A DNA stretch of 64,000 nucleotides, taken from positions 600,883 through 664,882 of the forward strand of contig NW_020170407.1 of NCBI RefSeq assembly GCF_000524195.1, read 5' to 3'. A program made the translations under genes and the position numbers. Below the pieces are notes generated by a model that was not told where the DNA came from, did no database searches, and was given only the letters and a program-made list of their open reading frames with translations. The DNA comes from Echinococcus granulosus (taxonomy: Eukaryota > Platyhelminthes > Cestoda > Cyclophyllidea > Taeniidae). This document shows positions 37,205 to 50,100 of this stretch, piece after piece; positions within the stretch are counted from its first letter, which is position 1, and each line of letters opens with the position of its first letter.

Positions 37205-38162
37205 CTATAGGACAGACTCTTTTTCAACACATTCCTTCGAAGTTTTGCTGTCTAACTGTGGAACGGGTGAAACAATTTGCGGCGTGGTGCTCTGAGCAAA
37301 ATTAGCAAGTTCTTTACACTCTTCAGCCTTTCCGTATGAATCCGGTTTTGTCTGTTGTTTGGTTTCCTCGACTAAATCTGTCACTGATTTCAAATGAGAC
37401 TTTTGAGGGACGCGAAGAATTGCCGGCGATTTTTGCAGGTTCTGTGAAGATTGGGGTCTGGCGTGAATAAAATAGCTTTTGCGATTGAAGTAGCTTTCGT
37501 TCGACCAGGATTTTCGGGGTATCCTTATCACAGTACAGGGCTCTGTGGTGTTCATGTGAGACCTTCGAGCTGATATTGGACTGGAGGGAAGTGCAGCTTC
37601 ATTTCTATGATTAAAGTTATGACACCGTTACTTTTGAACGTAAGTAGAATAATTCGCTATAAAAACTTTCAGTAATTATAGGCAGTTTGACAAGGCAATG
37701 ACTATCACAAAACTTGACTGACTTCAATCATACAATTGCATGGCTTAGAAATTCAACTAAATGTCTCGGAAAAATATGTTGATTATCCATTTTAACACCT
37801 TATCCAAAAAGGCAAACGTAGTCTTTATCGAAATTATGTTAAAAGTAGTAAAAATACCGCCCCTAGAGCTCGGTAATGACCTTGAAGTTAAGATTTAAAC
37901 GTTTCTTCAATTCTATCTCTACCCTTCGATGCTGAAGAAAGCCTTACCTTCCTTGTCGATCGTCAAGGTTTTCAGTTTTGGCAGTCACCACGTCATTCAA
38001 AAATCGAAGGTGACGGGACATTTTGGCAATCTCCTGTTTGCTCCGATATCGTTCGTTCAGACAGACTGAATTCTTGCACTCCTCTTGGTGTCTTTTGTTC
38101 TTCAAATTAAGTGTCTCCTTTCTCAACTCTTCATTATCCATGTTGATGATTTTAGGTAGCTT
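37205..38162 (-). other. Cytoplasmic tail exons of the GluN2-like receptor
   Basis: Two exons (38162-37948 and 37604-37205) follow the M4 exon with matching phases (0, then 2). The first is highly charged and probably helical (EELRKETLNLKNKRHQEE and MSRHLRFLNDVV). The second is Ser/Lys/Gln-rich and ends CVEKESVL, a class I PDZ ligand (Ser at -2, Leu at 0). Vertebrate GluN2 tails are over 600 residues and end ESDV, so this tail is much shorter but ends alike. Assignment to the receptor rests on splice-phase continuity and strand; a separate small gene starting at the Met at 38141 is the alternative. Confidence 0.72.
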
Positions 38163-41100
38163 CTAAAACAACAAGGTATTTAAATAAGATACGTTTCAGC
38201 AAATGTACCTTAGGACAAAATATACTTTGTATCCGGTAAAAAATTGGAATTTTCTCTAATCAAAAGTTGGATTAACGAGGCGCTTGATGTACTTAATTAA
38301 TATTTTCTTACTTTAAATAATACAATGATCTTAAATCTAAAATGACTAAAGAAAATAACCTAAGATACTATTTCAAAATAGAGTCCCAATCACGTCCATC
38401 ACAGTTTCCACACTGAGATCATAATAGGACACAGATTTCCTAACAAATTTATTGATAATTCAATGCCTACTTCATTAATTATTTGACATTTCGTAGGATC
38501 TTAAGTCAGCTTCTCATAATGATTAAGATTTCAACAATTTAGATTATCTAGATTAAGAGATATTCATAAAGTGCTGTTTTCTAAAGAACTGATCATGCAC
38601 TTGTTTTATGCTTACATTTGTTATTTATTCACTGCATATGAATAAAACGTGACATTTTTAGTTTAGGTCGCCTAAAAAGTGAAGTTCACAATCCAACCAA
38701 CTTTTATTTATCTGGAGTTGCTACCCATGCTTTTCTTTTTAGTATGCTAAAAGAAGTTTCTTGATCACTTCAAAATATCGTCTTTTCTACTTGGAATCTA
38801 TGTATATTTACCTATTTGACCAGTAACTTCCAAAATTTACTTCTGAATTTTGTTAAACTCAGATTCTCAAAGTCCTGAGGAAGGTTTGTGTTGCACATCT
38901 GTTAAGTACTCCCACGCTAGTCAATTGAAGTATATTAACATAGGTTTCCTATTCTAAAACAGAGAGATGTCTAAGCCATCGCAAAGTTTAACTATTGTGA
39001 AATAGTTAAAGTCTATTTTAAATTGTGATTCTAAGAAAAGTAAAATTGCTTATGGACATGAAATAATTTACATTCTTAAAATATAAAGGTTTTAATCTTC
39101 AGTGTTCCGCTTTGACATTCCCTAGTTTTTATTGACTTCGGAAAACATCTCAATCGATGTACCAAAAGCCCTTTTGTAGCAATTATTTCAAGATTGATGA
39201 TGACTTGAAGACAGCATTAGCTATTTTCTAATGCGTATTCCGAGGGAGATCTCTGGCCCTAACTGCTGAGAACATAGGAAAAGTGTCAATGGTTTGATTG
39301 GCTGGTCACAATTTTACAGGTGGAGAATAGAAGTGGTGAAGTCTATCTAAAAACAAATATAAACTATTTGTGATGTTTTGCATGGTCTTTTTTACATAAA
39401 TGATATCTCCTGATAAACTTCTGATCGCAGGGAATACGTGGGAATAAATACTCCAATTGGGCTTTGTCATTAAAATATGTCTTTAAGTTTGCCATTTAAA
39501 AATAGTTGATTTAAGAATGCTTCTTAACTAACCAATTTGATATTTGTTACTAAAAAACCCCCAGTAAAAGTTCTGTTCCAAAAATGAACGGTAAATTTTA
39601 AGATTTTTATACTTTGCACATTTGAAAGCCTTAAAATCTAGACTTCACTGCTAATCCACACATCTTTAAAATAACTTAGAAGCAGGAGAGCACGTGCAGG
39701 CAGTTTTAACACACTCTTTTGTGCAAATGTTGTGTTTAAAATAAAGTCTGAAGCAAGTTAGACAAGGCATATATGATACTCCCATCAGTTGGAAATCGGA
39801 CATTACTTACCATAACAGTCGCGGCACAGCAGCCATTATCGCCAGATCTTTGAATGAGACGCCGTACATAACTGTAGAAGAAGTGTTCCATAAGAAATAT
39901 CACGCCACAAAGAAGCATCCCACAGAGCAACAAAATGAAGGCACTAATGAAGTTTTTCACGCCCAGTGTCTTGTTTGTGTTTCCCAAGGTCGTGACCTTT
40001 TTGCAAGCACCACTCAACCAAAACTGCTTCCATCGATGGAACTTCCCTAAAAATTAAGATTCAAATTTACACACCTGTTTTAGCTATATTGGTATCATAC
40101 ATCTTTGGTGGAGCTTTTCCTTACTTTACCTTCAAGTACCATGAATGTCTCCACATCTGTAAAGATTTATTTGTTTAAAAAGTACACTGCAAGCCGCTTT
40201 ATTAAACCATATTTCAAAACCGCTTATGCAAATGAGTTTTAGCATGGATCATGACTTACATTGCATAATTTTGCGACTGAAAATAAAGTATGCTCATAAA
40301 AGTAAGTTTAGACTAGCAAGTTTTATAAGTAAGTGCAAATCATAATTGTAGAGACTGACTTATAATTTGTGAGTAGACATAATTCTGCATATTTATGTTC
40401 AGTATAGACCGTATTAGTATTGTCACGGCTAAAAAGTGCTCAGTTTGTTTAATACAATCACTTATGCTTCAACGGTTACATAATATGCGAAGTGGTGATG
40501 TTTTTCCAGAAAAATACCGTAACTTACTTTTGGACTCACTTTCTGTGCCACCTTGTAACAAAATAAGTGACCCGTTGGTCCAAATACACAAAAAGTCGGT
40601 GCGTAGTATAAAAGATAGTAATCATAAAATATGAATCCATTTGCAACTTAGGATGGCGTCTAGTAACGTTAGCATAAGAAAACGGTCACAACTTTTACTT
40701 CAACAAATTCGTTATGTTTGGCATTATTTCTTCCAACATCTAATTGTTATGGTATGTCTTGATGTTAATGACATGGTAAAATGATATCGCAGCTACTGTG
40801 TGAAATTTCGGTTTGCTTTGCACATTCTCTCAACTTTGCTCATGCTTCAACTTACCCCTTGACTGGCAATAGGCATTAGATAAATGGCAAGCAGCGTATA
40901 GGTCAACAAGAAATGCGGATTAAAGGTACAAGCATTCTGGTTAAAGCCGAAAAGGCGATAAAACTATGAATTTATGTTGGAAACCAATATAACACCAAGG
41001 ATGGGTAAGACTTTATTACACACACATATTACTACCAGCACATATAGATTGTTAAACATTCCTCCCGATTTAGAAATGCGGACGGGAATTTTACAACATA

Positions 41101-44100
41101 ATCCCTTGTATTTCCAGATTCTATATATCGAATTAACCATTTGACTAAATACGTTTCTGTAATATTAAAAAAAACATCTAATTGTATCATGATTGACATT
41201 ATTTCCCACATTCCAGATTCAACGTTTGTTTTCTAGTAAAGTAGCACAACTATTACCTCCAAAAATTGCGGTAGTTTAACTGATATGCGCATCAATGTAT
41301 CATATCAGAGAATTTTTTCTGAACTTTTAGAAAATTCGCTTGATGCCACTATCGAGAGTAAAAAATGGTTTTATAAACAATCTTGACATCAAAGGAATCA
41401 TGTCACACTAACCCCCTTTGAAACGGTAGGAGCTGCAGTTGAGAGCACTAGGGCTCCACGTAACGTGTCTGCGTGTTTAAGGGTGAAAATCATCTTGATT
41501 ACTGAGTGAATGAATTTTGCGAGGAAAGCATTCTACTTTTTGAGAAAATAAAAAATGTATCCTAAAATGTTTTTGTGGTTATACAATATCTCTTTCTGAT
41601 ACTAAGTACATACGTCAATCCATAAAATGAAATCACTGAGTTTATTTTATCTATCTTCTTTCATAAAAGGCAATTTCTTATCCAACATTTTTAAAATCCA
41701 CTCATTGCCAGTCTTCTGCGATCTCGATGCTCGAGTACACAAGACTGGTTTTGGATTAGGAATATTGTACTTAGGTCTTTGTTACATTCCCAACAAGAAG
41801 TCGGCAATAAATAATTCAATTATGACAACGTACACAAACATGTTTTTCACTTTCATCATATTTTTTAAAGGGAGTGGATCATTTTTTGGGTAGTCTAAGG
41901 CAACAAAGGGGTTTTTAGATGCGTCTTTTGATCACAATTTAACAAAAGATAATTTTCTTTGGTTTATGAAACTTATATACCAGAAGGATTGAATTTTTTT
42001 CATCAAAAGTGAGTGTAATAAGTGCAAACTAGAAATACCACTATCGCAAAGACGACTGCTCTATTTATATCGCATAAAAGGATGTTTGTTTTCGAAAAAT
42101 CATGCCAAAATGAAACTTATGGAAAAGGATTATTCTTTTCCTCTCACTATTGGGTCGAAATCCTTCGAATTAAATTCTTTTAAAATCATAGTTAAATGCA
42201 GGTGCAATTGCTCTTAAGGCCTGACTTGACACAAATTGGCAAGAAGAACTTGCATTTGTATGTCCGCAAATTGCATTTGAAGTAGTCTTTGCTTAAAAAA
42301 AAATTGTATCTGAAGCGGGCTGTGATTGGCCGCAGGACTCACCATTCTTTTGGTAGTGCAGAATTCGAGAGTTGATTTTAGGCAGCCACCGACTACCCTT
42401 TGGAAAGCCTATACCATATCCTGTCATTGCGTACAGGTTTCCAACCGTCTTTAATTTACAGCCGTCATCTCTTGACGTCCAGTACCCCAGAACTGTGGCG
42501 TCGTATATAAAAGCATCAATCTCCCTGCAACATATGAACGTTCATTCCAAGATTACGCTGTGATTTTAACACATACTACTTGATGTATTCCTCCATCAAT
42601 CAATTTGTTTTACTTTGGGAAAATCGTTTGATTATCCATTTGTACTTTAATTCGAAAAGCAATTCGTCTTAAGTAGGAAATGCTTAGAATTCAAAAATCT
42701 GCAATTTTCTGCCAAATAGGATACGCAGTTTACCGTATACGGTAGAGCAAATAATAGCAAAAAATATACCACTTATTAAAAACTTTAAAGCGTTGACTTT
42801 GGGTAGGAAATTATTAGATTTAGAAAGTCATTTATGGGAATATTGCCATTATTATAAAAATGGTTCGGGAAACATAAAATTTAATTATACGAAGTCACAT
42901 AAAACCCTATGATTGATCGTAGATGCTTGTTAAATCATCCTGTATCAAGAGAAATAAGTCATTTTCATTGAAATTTTTTTGGCCAAAAGAGACAAGTTAA
43001 CCCTAGACAGCATTTAAAAAAGATATGAAAATCAGGTGGATGTGCCTTATATCGGCACAGGAGAGGAATGTTGGCCTGTTTTAAAAGATTACAAAAAGTT
43101 AAGTGCATTGAAAAATCCTTAAGCATTCGGATTAGCTTGTAAAAATTATGTAAATCGGTAGATTTGGTGCCGGCTACGGGACAGAGAACGGAAGAGTAAT
43201 TAGTACTTGGTAAAAAAATGAGATAAAAGTGGAAAAACAATTTATTACACTAGTTTTTAGAATAAATTGTGAAGTAAGTGACATTTGTAAAGGCTGCGAT
43301 TTGAGAAGAGTACATTGGAAATAGTCAAAAACATCGCTACTTATGAAAAGCTTTTAGTAGCAATCAAATATAAGGTTAGTCATTCGTTTGTTACTTATCT
43401 TAAAATAGAAGGGTGTTGCAGATACTATATTTCCCAAAATTTTCTTAAATTTAGCCACTCTATCCGTACACAAATACAACAGCCGATCTGGAGTGCATAT
43501 TGCCGGCGAATACGTACCCTACGCGTCGACACTTTGGTAGAGTACTATAAAGGGCTTAACCCACAATAAATCGTGAAACAAAGTAAAAATTTTGTCTAAA
43601 TTTGGAATACGCGTTCCTCTTTCAACCACTACAATTCCTGCTGTTATCACAGTTAATGCTAAACTAAAGATCAAAATTTTGTTCGTACCTATATTTTTGC
43701 CAATATTTGTCAAGCATAATATTTGAAATGGGGAAAAGTACTGCATTAAACAGTGCAATATCATTAGATTACAAGTGAGTATTAGATAAAGTTTGATAAT
43801 TTCAAAATACCACAAGTTCCTATTGTTCATTTTAAAGCATTATTAAGCAATATTCTTAATACAAACTACGATTTACAGATTTATTCTTAGTTTTTACTTA
43901 GTAACGAAAAAATATTTTTCAAATTTTTGGTTGTTTCTTTTCCAGCCTTAAAGAATATACCAAAAAGAGGAGATCATTTAACCCAGTATATATTACTGTA
44001 GGTCTTCTAAGCGTGACTTCAAACTCATTACAAACGTATCCATTAACTTTGGACGTTCCAAATCATTTTGACATTTATATGACTAGGCACAACAAGCATC

Positions 44101-47100
44101 ACAAGCTATCACTGCAGCAGTAAGTTAACTCGTAAATTAAAGTGTTNNNNNNNNNNNNNNNNNNNNNNNNNNNNNNNNNNNNNNNNNNNNNNNNNNNNNN
44201 NNNNNNNNNNNNNNNNNNNNNNNNNNNNNNNNNNNNNNNNNNNNNNGCAACATTCTTGTACATAGCTGAATTTTTATGCCTAGCTGAAGCCGCCAAATAA
44301 CTCATAAATTTTTGGACAAGGAAAAGTTGATCCACTGGAGATCCTTTGGTGCACGTTGCGACTTAATCTGTCACTAATGAAATGCCGAAAAATTTTAATG
44401 AACATTATGGTTATGTGTAGTGCGTTCCCTCATGGCAGAAATAACTAATATATAATCAGTGTAAAAGAAATAGTCATTTATCGCCATGGCTTCAGCGAGC
44501 CCGTCCCATATTTTCACAATGTAAATACAACAAAGAACAAAAACAGTAAACTGTAACAACTACATGCAACGTAGCATGACGTGATGCTCATCATTAGTTT
44601 TATAAATGAAGGTAAACCGATGCTCATTTGGAGCAAATTTTAATACTGCTGATAATGAACAACTATTGTTGGCCTATTGTAGCAACGCGGACGATAAAAG
44701 TGGTTTGATAAAGGGATTTTCATTCTGATAAGAAATCACTCAATCTGCTTAGAGCGTATGGCATGCATGTCAGTTTTAATATGGCAATTTGTTTTAGTTG
44801 TTCATTTTTCATGAAAGAGAACCCACCTTAATCCGCTCTGATGGTTATTGTAGGATTCAAAGAAGCTAATCTGCCTTTTGCTATAGCTTTTGGAATCAGA
44901 CCATATAAGGCTGCAGCTACTCAATCCCCTAATCAGTAACTTATAAAATAACTTCCGTGGAAGGATTATTGATGTATAAAAATGATGTGGATTTTTTAAT
45001 TAGTTATCCAAGCAGACAATGACTCTAGTAAGGCAAAATTGTGTTGGCAGTCTTGGATTTCAAATAGAGTGGCTAAGAAAATCCGAATATTTATGCAAAG
45101 GTTACCTTAATGGTATTATTGGAATTTAAAAAAAGTATTTTAGATAGTTTTGTCTTAATGACTCACTAAATAACAGTTTCCAAATAAATAACTCTCTGGA
45201 ATTTTATGTGAGTTTTGTTTCTAATTTTGTATAACACATGTAAAGACAAACAAGATGTTTAATGTAAAAGCTTTTGAAAGGAATTATCAAGTAGTATAAC
45301 ATACAAAATGTGCAACCTATCATTTCCGACCAAAAAGAGTGCGAAAGGGTTACCAAACGTGTTTTTAATCAAGCTAATGAAACGGGGAAATTGTCGGTCG
45401 GTTTCCATTGAGACGTATCCGGAGAGTCGTGTACAAAACTTCATCACAGTTCAAATGCTTCCTATCGGGCTGACATTAAGCGCTAATGTAGTTTTTATAT
45501 TTGTAAAAAGAACATCAGACAGCCAAAAAAACCTACTTAGGCCTTTCTACAAGGCTCACTGCAGTAACCTCTTGTAACTTGTAAGGACTTGTTAAATTAA
45601 ATTTGTCAAAAAAATGGGAAATACATCTGTTCCTTTATTGCGTTCGGTACTATTTTCCCCTCCTCTCGAACCGTTTTAAAGTGTATCCCATTAAACTGAT
45701 GTGACTCAAGCTTGTCAGCCAGAGAAGCAAGTTAAAATCGTTTCAACGTTCTATGAGCCTAATGTCCAATTTGTCGTATGTTGTTTGGAAAAGGTGAAGT
45801 AGCAGAGCGCAGCACCCCCAACTTCATCCACACAAAATCGTGCTTACTTAGGGTATGGTGCATTGCGATCTACAAAAGCGCCTTCTAGGAATTGTTCACC
45901 TGCTGAAGGTAAGAATTACGGCTGAGGTTTATCCACTCAAGATGGTGCAACTCAAATATAGTTGAGAAAACTAATTCTCCTTAAACAATAGGCATGACAG
46001 AGCAACCAGTATTTTAAAGGTGCTATTTTTGCAAAAAACACCCCAATAACTCATAGCGTAGAAGTTACTTATGAGAAACTTTTCACTTTAAAAAAGGATG
46101 CGAATGTTGTCCCGCCCTAAATATTCTCTCATATTTTGTAGCTTTTCTCGACGTTAAACGATTATGCACGAAACAGATAAGTGTTGACTGTTGTAATTTT
46201 TTGTTTCTAGCGTAAAAGCGTTCAAAAAAGTGGAATTCGTAAAAATGTGTCTTTTTGGGGAATGACGATAGACTATACTGGTGATAGGGCGAAATAATTT
46301 AAGAGCTTTTTTAACTGTCTGCTACTGTGCGGAGTCGCATGAGCTAATTTGCATAATGCTAATGAAAATCTGCATTAAATGATTTGTGATTAAAAACTGC
46401 TTACTCGCATGGTTAAAATTTATGAATTAGTTTGCTCAAAATTCTACTCTGAGGAAAATTAAACCGTCAAAATGCTTTCCTTTCAAACTGCTGGTTTTTT
46501 CTCTCAAGAGAATGAAGCTGCAAAAAGGAACAAAACTTTCAAATACTGCTTGGATTAGCAAGAGCTTTTATCTATTGTGTTAACTATACGTAGACTACAC
46601 TATGTACCATTAATTTGAGGTATTCAATGACAAATTTACTTTTGAAAATTTCCCAAAAATAACATTGTCTAACTATTTAGTTTCTAACTTACCAACAATG
46701 GTTATTTTTAGAGGAGTGTTTTTAAATGTTTGGTCTTTCGGGGGTTCATAAAAAATGTCAGCGTAAACAACTTTTGCCTGATCGATTTACCTAGAGGAAA
46801 CCTATACATAAAATCATATATTTTATTTAAAAGAAATTATCTCGAAATCAACTTAAGTGATATCAACGATAACATAGATGACAATATTTTGTCACATGGC
46901 CTTCTTGATATGGAAACCATATAAACTCATTTTTCATGCACATTACTTGAAAAGAACCTAGGCACATTTAAGAAAAAGTAAATGAGGCAACCACGACCAT
47001 TATTACGTTGCTACTATGTAAAGCCGTAAAGAATTCAGGATGTGCAGTGATGCTAGAAATATACACTGTTACATACTCAGATTTTAGTGACTTCAAACCA

Positions 47101-50100
47101 TTGATAACTGTTGTCCGATTAAAAGCGCGCATGTATGCAGCCATTTCAGGGAAGTTTATTTTTATGTTCTCCTCCGTGGCTCCACTTGGTATGGTTGCGA
47201 ATCGAAATGGCGGCTTGTGGTTCCATGGCTGTTGCAGCTAGAAATATATTTAGAAGTTTTTACTTAGTAAAAATGCCCAATATTTTGGTACTCCTACAAG
47301 GAATCACTTAATAAACTTAATTTTTAGGCGATATTTTATGCCTTTTTAATTATTAGTAAAGCGGAAGAATATTAATCACTTCCATAAGATAAGGAATTAA
47401 ACTGCACTTTTAAATGCATGAGTTCAAGATACTCTGTTAAATTATGCACATTTTGAGGAACATTATGCTACAAAGAGGAATTTTAACTCTTTTGGAATAA
47501 GTTTTATAATCGTGATGAAAAGTGACAGCGTGAGTTTATGTTAGTCTATGTTTTTATACCCTCCCAATTTAAGCAATTTTTGCAGATTGGAGACACACTC
47601 TCCAGTCATGAATGCCCTCGAGATCGTAAAAGTCATCCTTGGAGATCATGAAAGCGGCTAGATTAGCCGTGTAGGAGGCGAGGAAGACGAGGGCAAAGAG
47701 CGCCCAAATATTGGCGATGAAACGACTGGCCATGCCCCTGGGATTGTTTGCATTCACAGCAGCTCCAAATAGCATGGACCAGATTAGCCACAGCGAGCGA
47801 CACATTGTAAATCGATGCTCTAAAAATGAACAAGGACCTGCTGCATTGGCAACAAGCAAAATTCTATTTTAAAAATCGCGGTTTAAGCACAAGATTTCAA
47901 ACAGTTTTTCACCGTCTATTTTATCTGACTTAATGTCGTTCGCTTTACAAGGAATGCATCCATCTTGTAAGAGCCAAATCCACTATTCCTTAGTCCAAAA
48001 TACTCACAAAACGTTCCTCTATCATTATTTACAATCATCAATATTCAAAAATTGACATTAAATAAAAATCAGGAGTAATAAGGATGCAACAGATTTAGAA
48101 GACAAAAAATTATTTTGTGGTTAAGCTGCAGTTAAGATGTTTTCTTCCAAACGATTTCTATAGGAAGAAAAAATTGGCTGTATGGGCGTAAATTTTTAAT
48201 TCCTCAAATGCACAAAGTGCTTATTTTTCTGATTCCATGGTAAACCATGCAGGTTTGCATTTTTGACTACACTGAAAATAAATCTGTGTGTGCCTTAGAG
48301 TAACAAGCATTATCTTTAATGGAGCTTAAATTTTGTGTTAAGGGTTTATTTGATGCAGATAGAATTAATTCTTTCATGGTTGACGCAGCCAGCTAGTTCC
48401 GACGTGAACTTAAATAAATATTGCAAAGTAGATACATAGTTCCCCGGCTTTTACATAAAGTGTAATTAAAGAAAATTTAGCTTGAAAAACTTACAGTACT
48501 ATCGCATAGAAGAGTTGGGAGGCTACTAGAGTGCCTCGGGGACCATGTCACAGTGTTGAAGCCCAACCTTCGGAGCCTGGATTGCCCAGTATAATGACAC
48601 ACAGTTAAGTGAACATTAATCACTACTAAGACAAAGCTCCGTGCGATTTCTTTAAGGCCCTTTAAGTGTGCCAATTAAAATAGATCTAAAGTAATAATGT
48701 TTTCAACTAATTTATTTCCATTAATGCTTCGGCCATAAGTTATATTTTCGGCCAGTAACTAGGTTCACAAACTATTCGAGATGTGTTTATTATGAGACAA
48801 TGGGTCACGTTCTTCCAAACGATAATGAAATTTTCCCACAGAATATCGAGTTGATGAGAGTCACGGCAAATGAGTGAGGGTATTGAGAATGCCACGGCGC
48901 TCTCGTAGAGGGGCAAATCAAACTAACGAAAATTAGTAAAATTAAATATGAAGGTGCTAGTCAGGCATAAATAGGTATGCTTCAAACACACTTCAATAAA
49001 AGGTTTCTTTTGCTAAAAACCATGCAATATTTTGACATACTCCACTCTTACGCCATTTATTTTACAGGCGCCATATGTTGCTACCATACGTTGTTAATTT
49101 GTTTAAAACAAGTTGAGTTTAATGACATCCTCATGACCTCCACTTCAATTTCCACCTAGCTTGACATAGGTTCGCCTCAGTCATAGCTTTTTAGTGCATT
49201 AGTTAAAGTTTAAGTATTCCATACTCCCTGCTTTTAGAAGCTCATCACACCTTTGAAAACTTCATTGTTTTGCAGCTTGGTGTTCTGCATTGGCCCAGTG
49301 ACAGCGCCTTTTTAAAGTAGTGCTTTTCTTTCTACCTATTAATCCACTTCAAGGGTAAAACAAACTGCATGCACAAACTAAAATGCAACTATGAAATTAT
49401 GATGATGAATTTTCGTGTTAGCAGTAAACGAAATGGACTGCATAAAACTATGAAGTCCAAGGACAGGGAAATATTAGATCTTTCCCACTTGGCGATAAGT
49501 TAATAATCCAAACTCAAACTGATTAAGAGCTGATAATTAAATGTATGATTGAATCCATATATAGCCAGGTTTAGACGGATTTTCACAAGTTATGATTTAC
49601 ATGAAAAGGGAATCACCAAAATCAGACTAATTTTCAGGCTATAACACTTAATTCAACAATGAATTTCACCCTCCTCCCGAAATGTTCAGCTGCGTATTTG
49701 AGCATGGATACACGCATCTTTGAATCTGAATTAACCACATTTTGAGTTTTTAGCAAAGTGGTTTGAACATTTGAAAGAATCTATCTTTTCGGAAATTCTG
49801 ATTAGGGTGACAAAAAAGGCTACAGCAATTGGTAAAAACTCCCACTGGATGAATATTCCGAAAGGTTTTGAAGCAATCAGAAGAAGAAAAAACCACATTA
49901 ACTCCTTCTTTTGGCATTCCAAAGCATGTGCACTAAATTGAACGCACGTTTTTATAATTACTAATGTTTTTAACATCAGATATTACGAAGCAAATGCTTT
50001 TATTTTATCTAGATGTAGAAAGCAGCGTTTAACCGCCTCTAGACTTACAGTAACATTGAGGAGAAAGTAATAAAGCCTTAAAAACATACATTATCTATGG

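Noticed and set aside
43519..43830. Open frame of 103 codons on the minus strand
   Set aside because: Inside a GluN2-like intron whose flanking exons already join in phase; it has no acceptor/donor pair that would fit.
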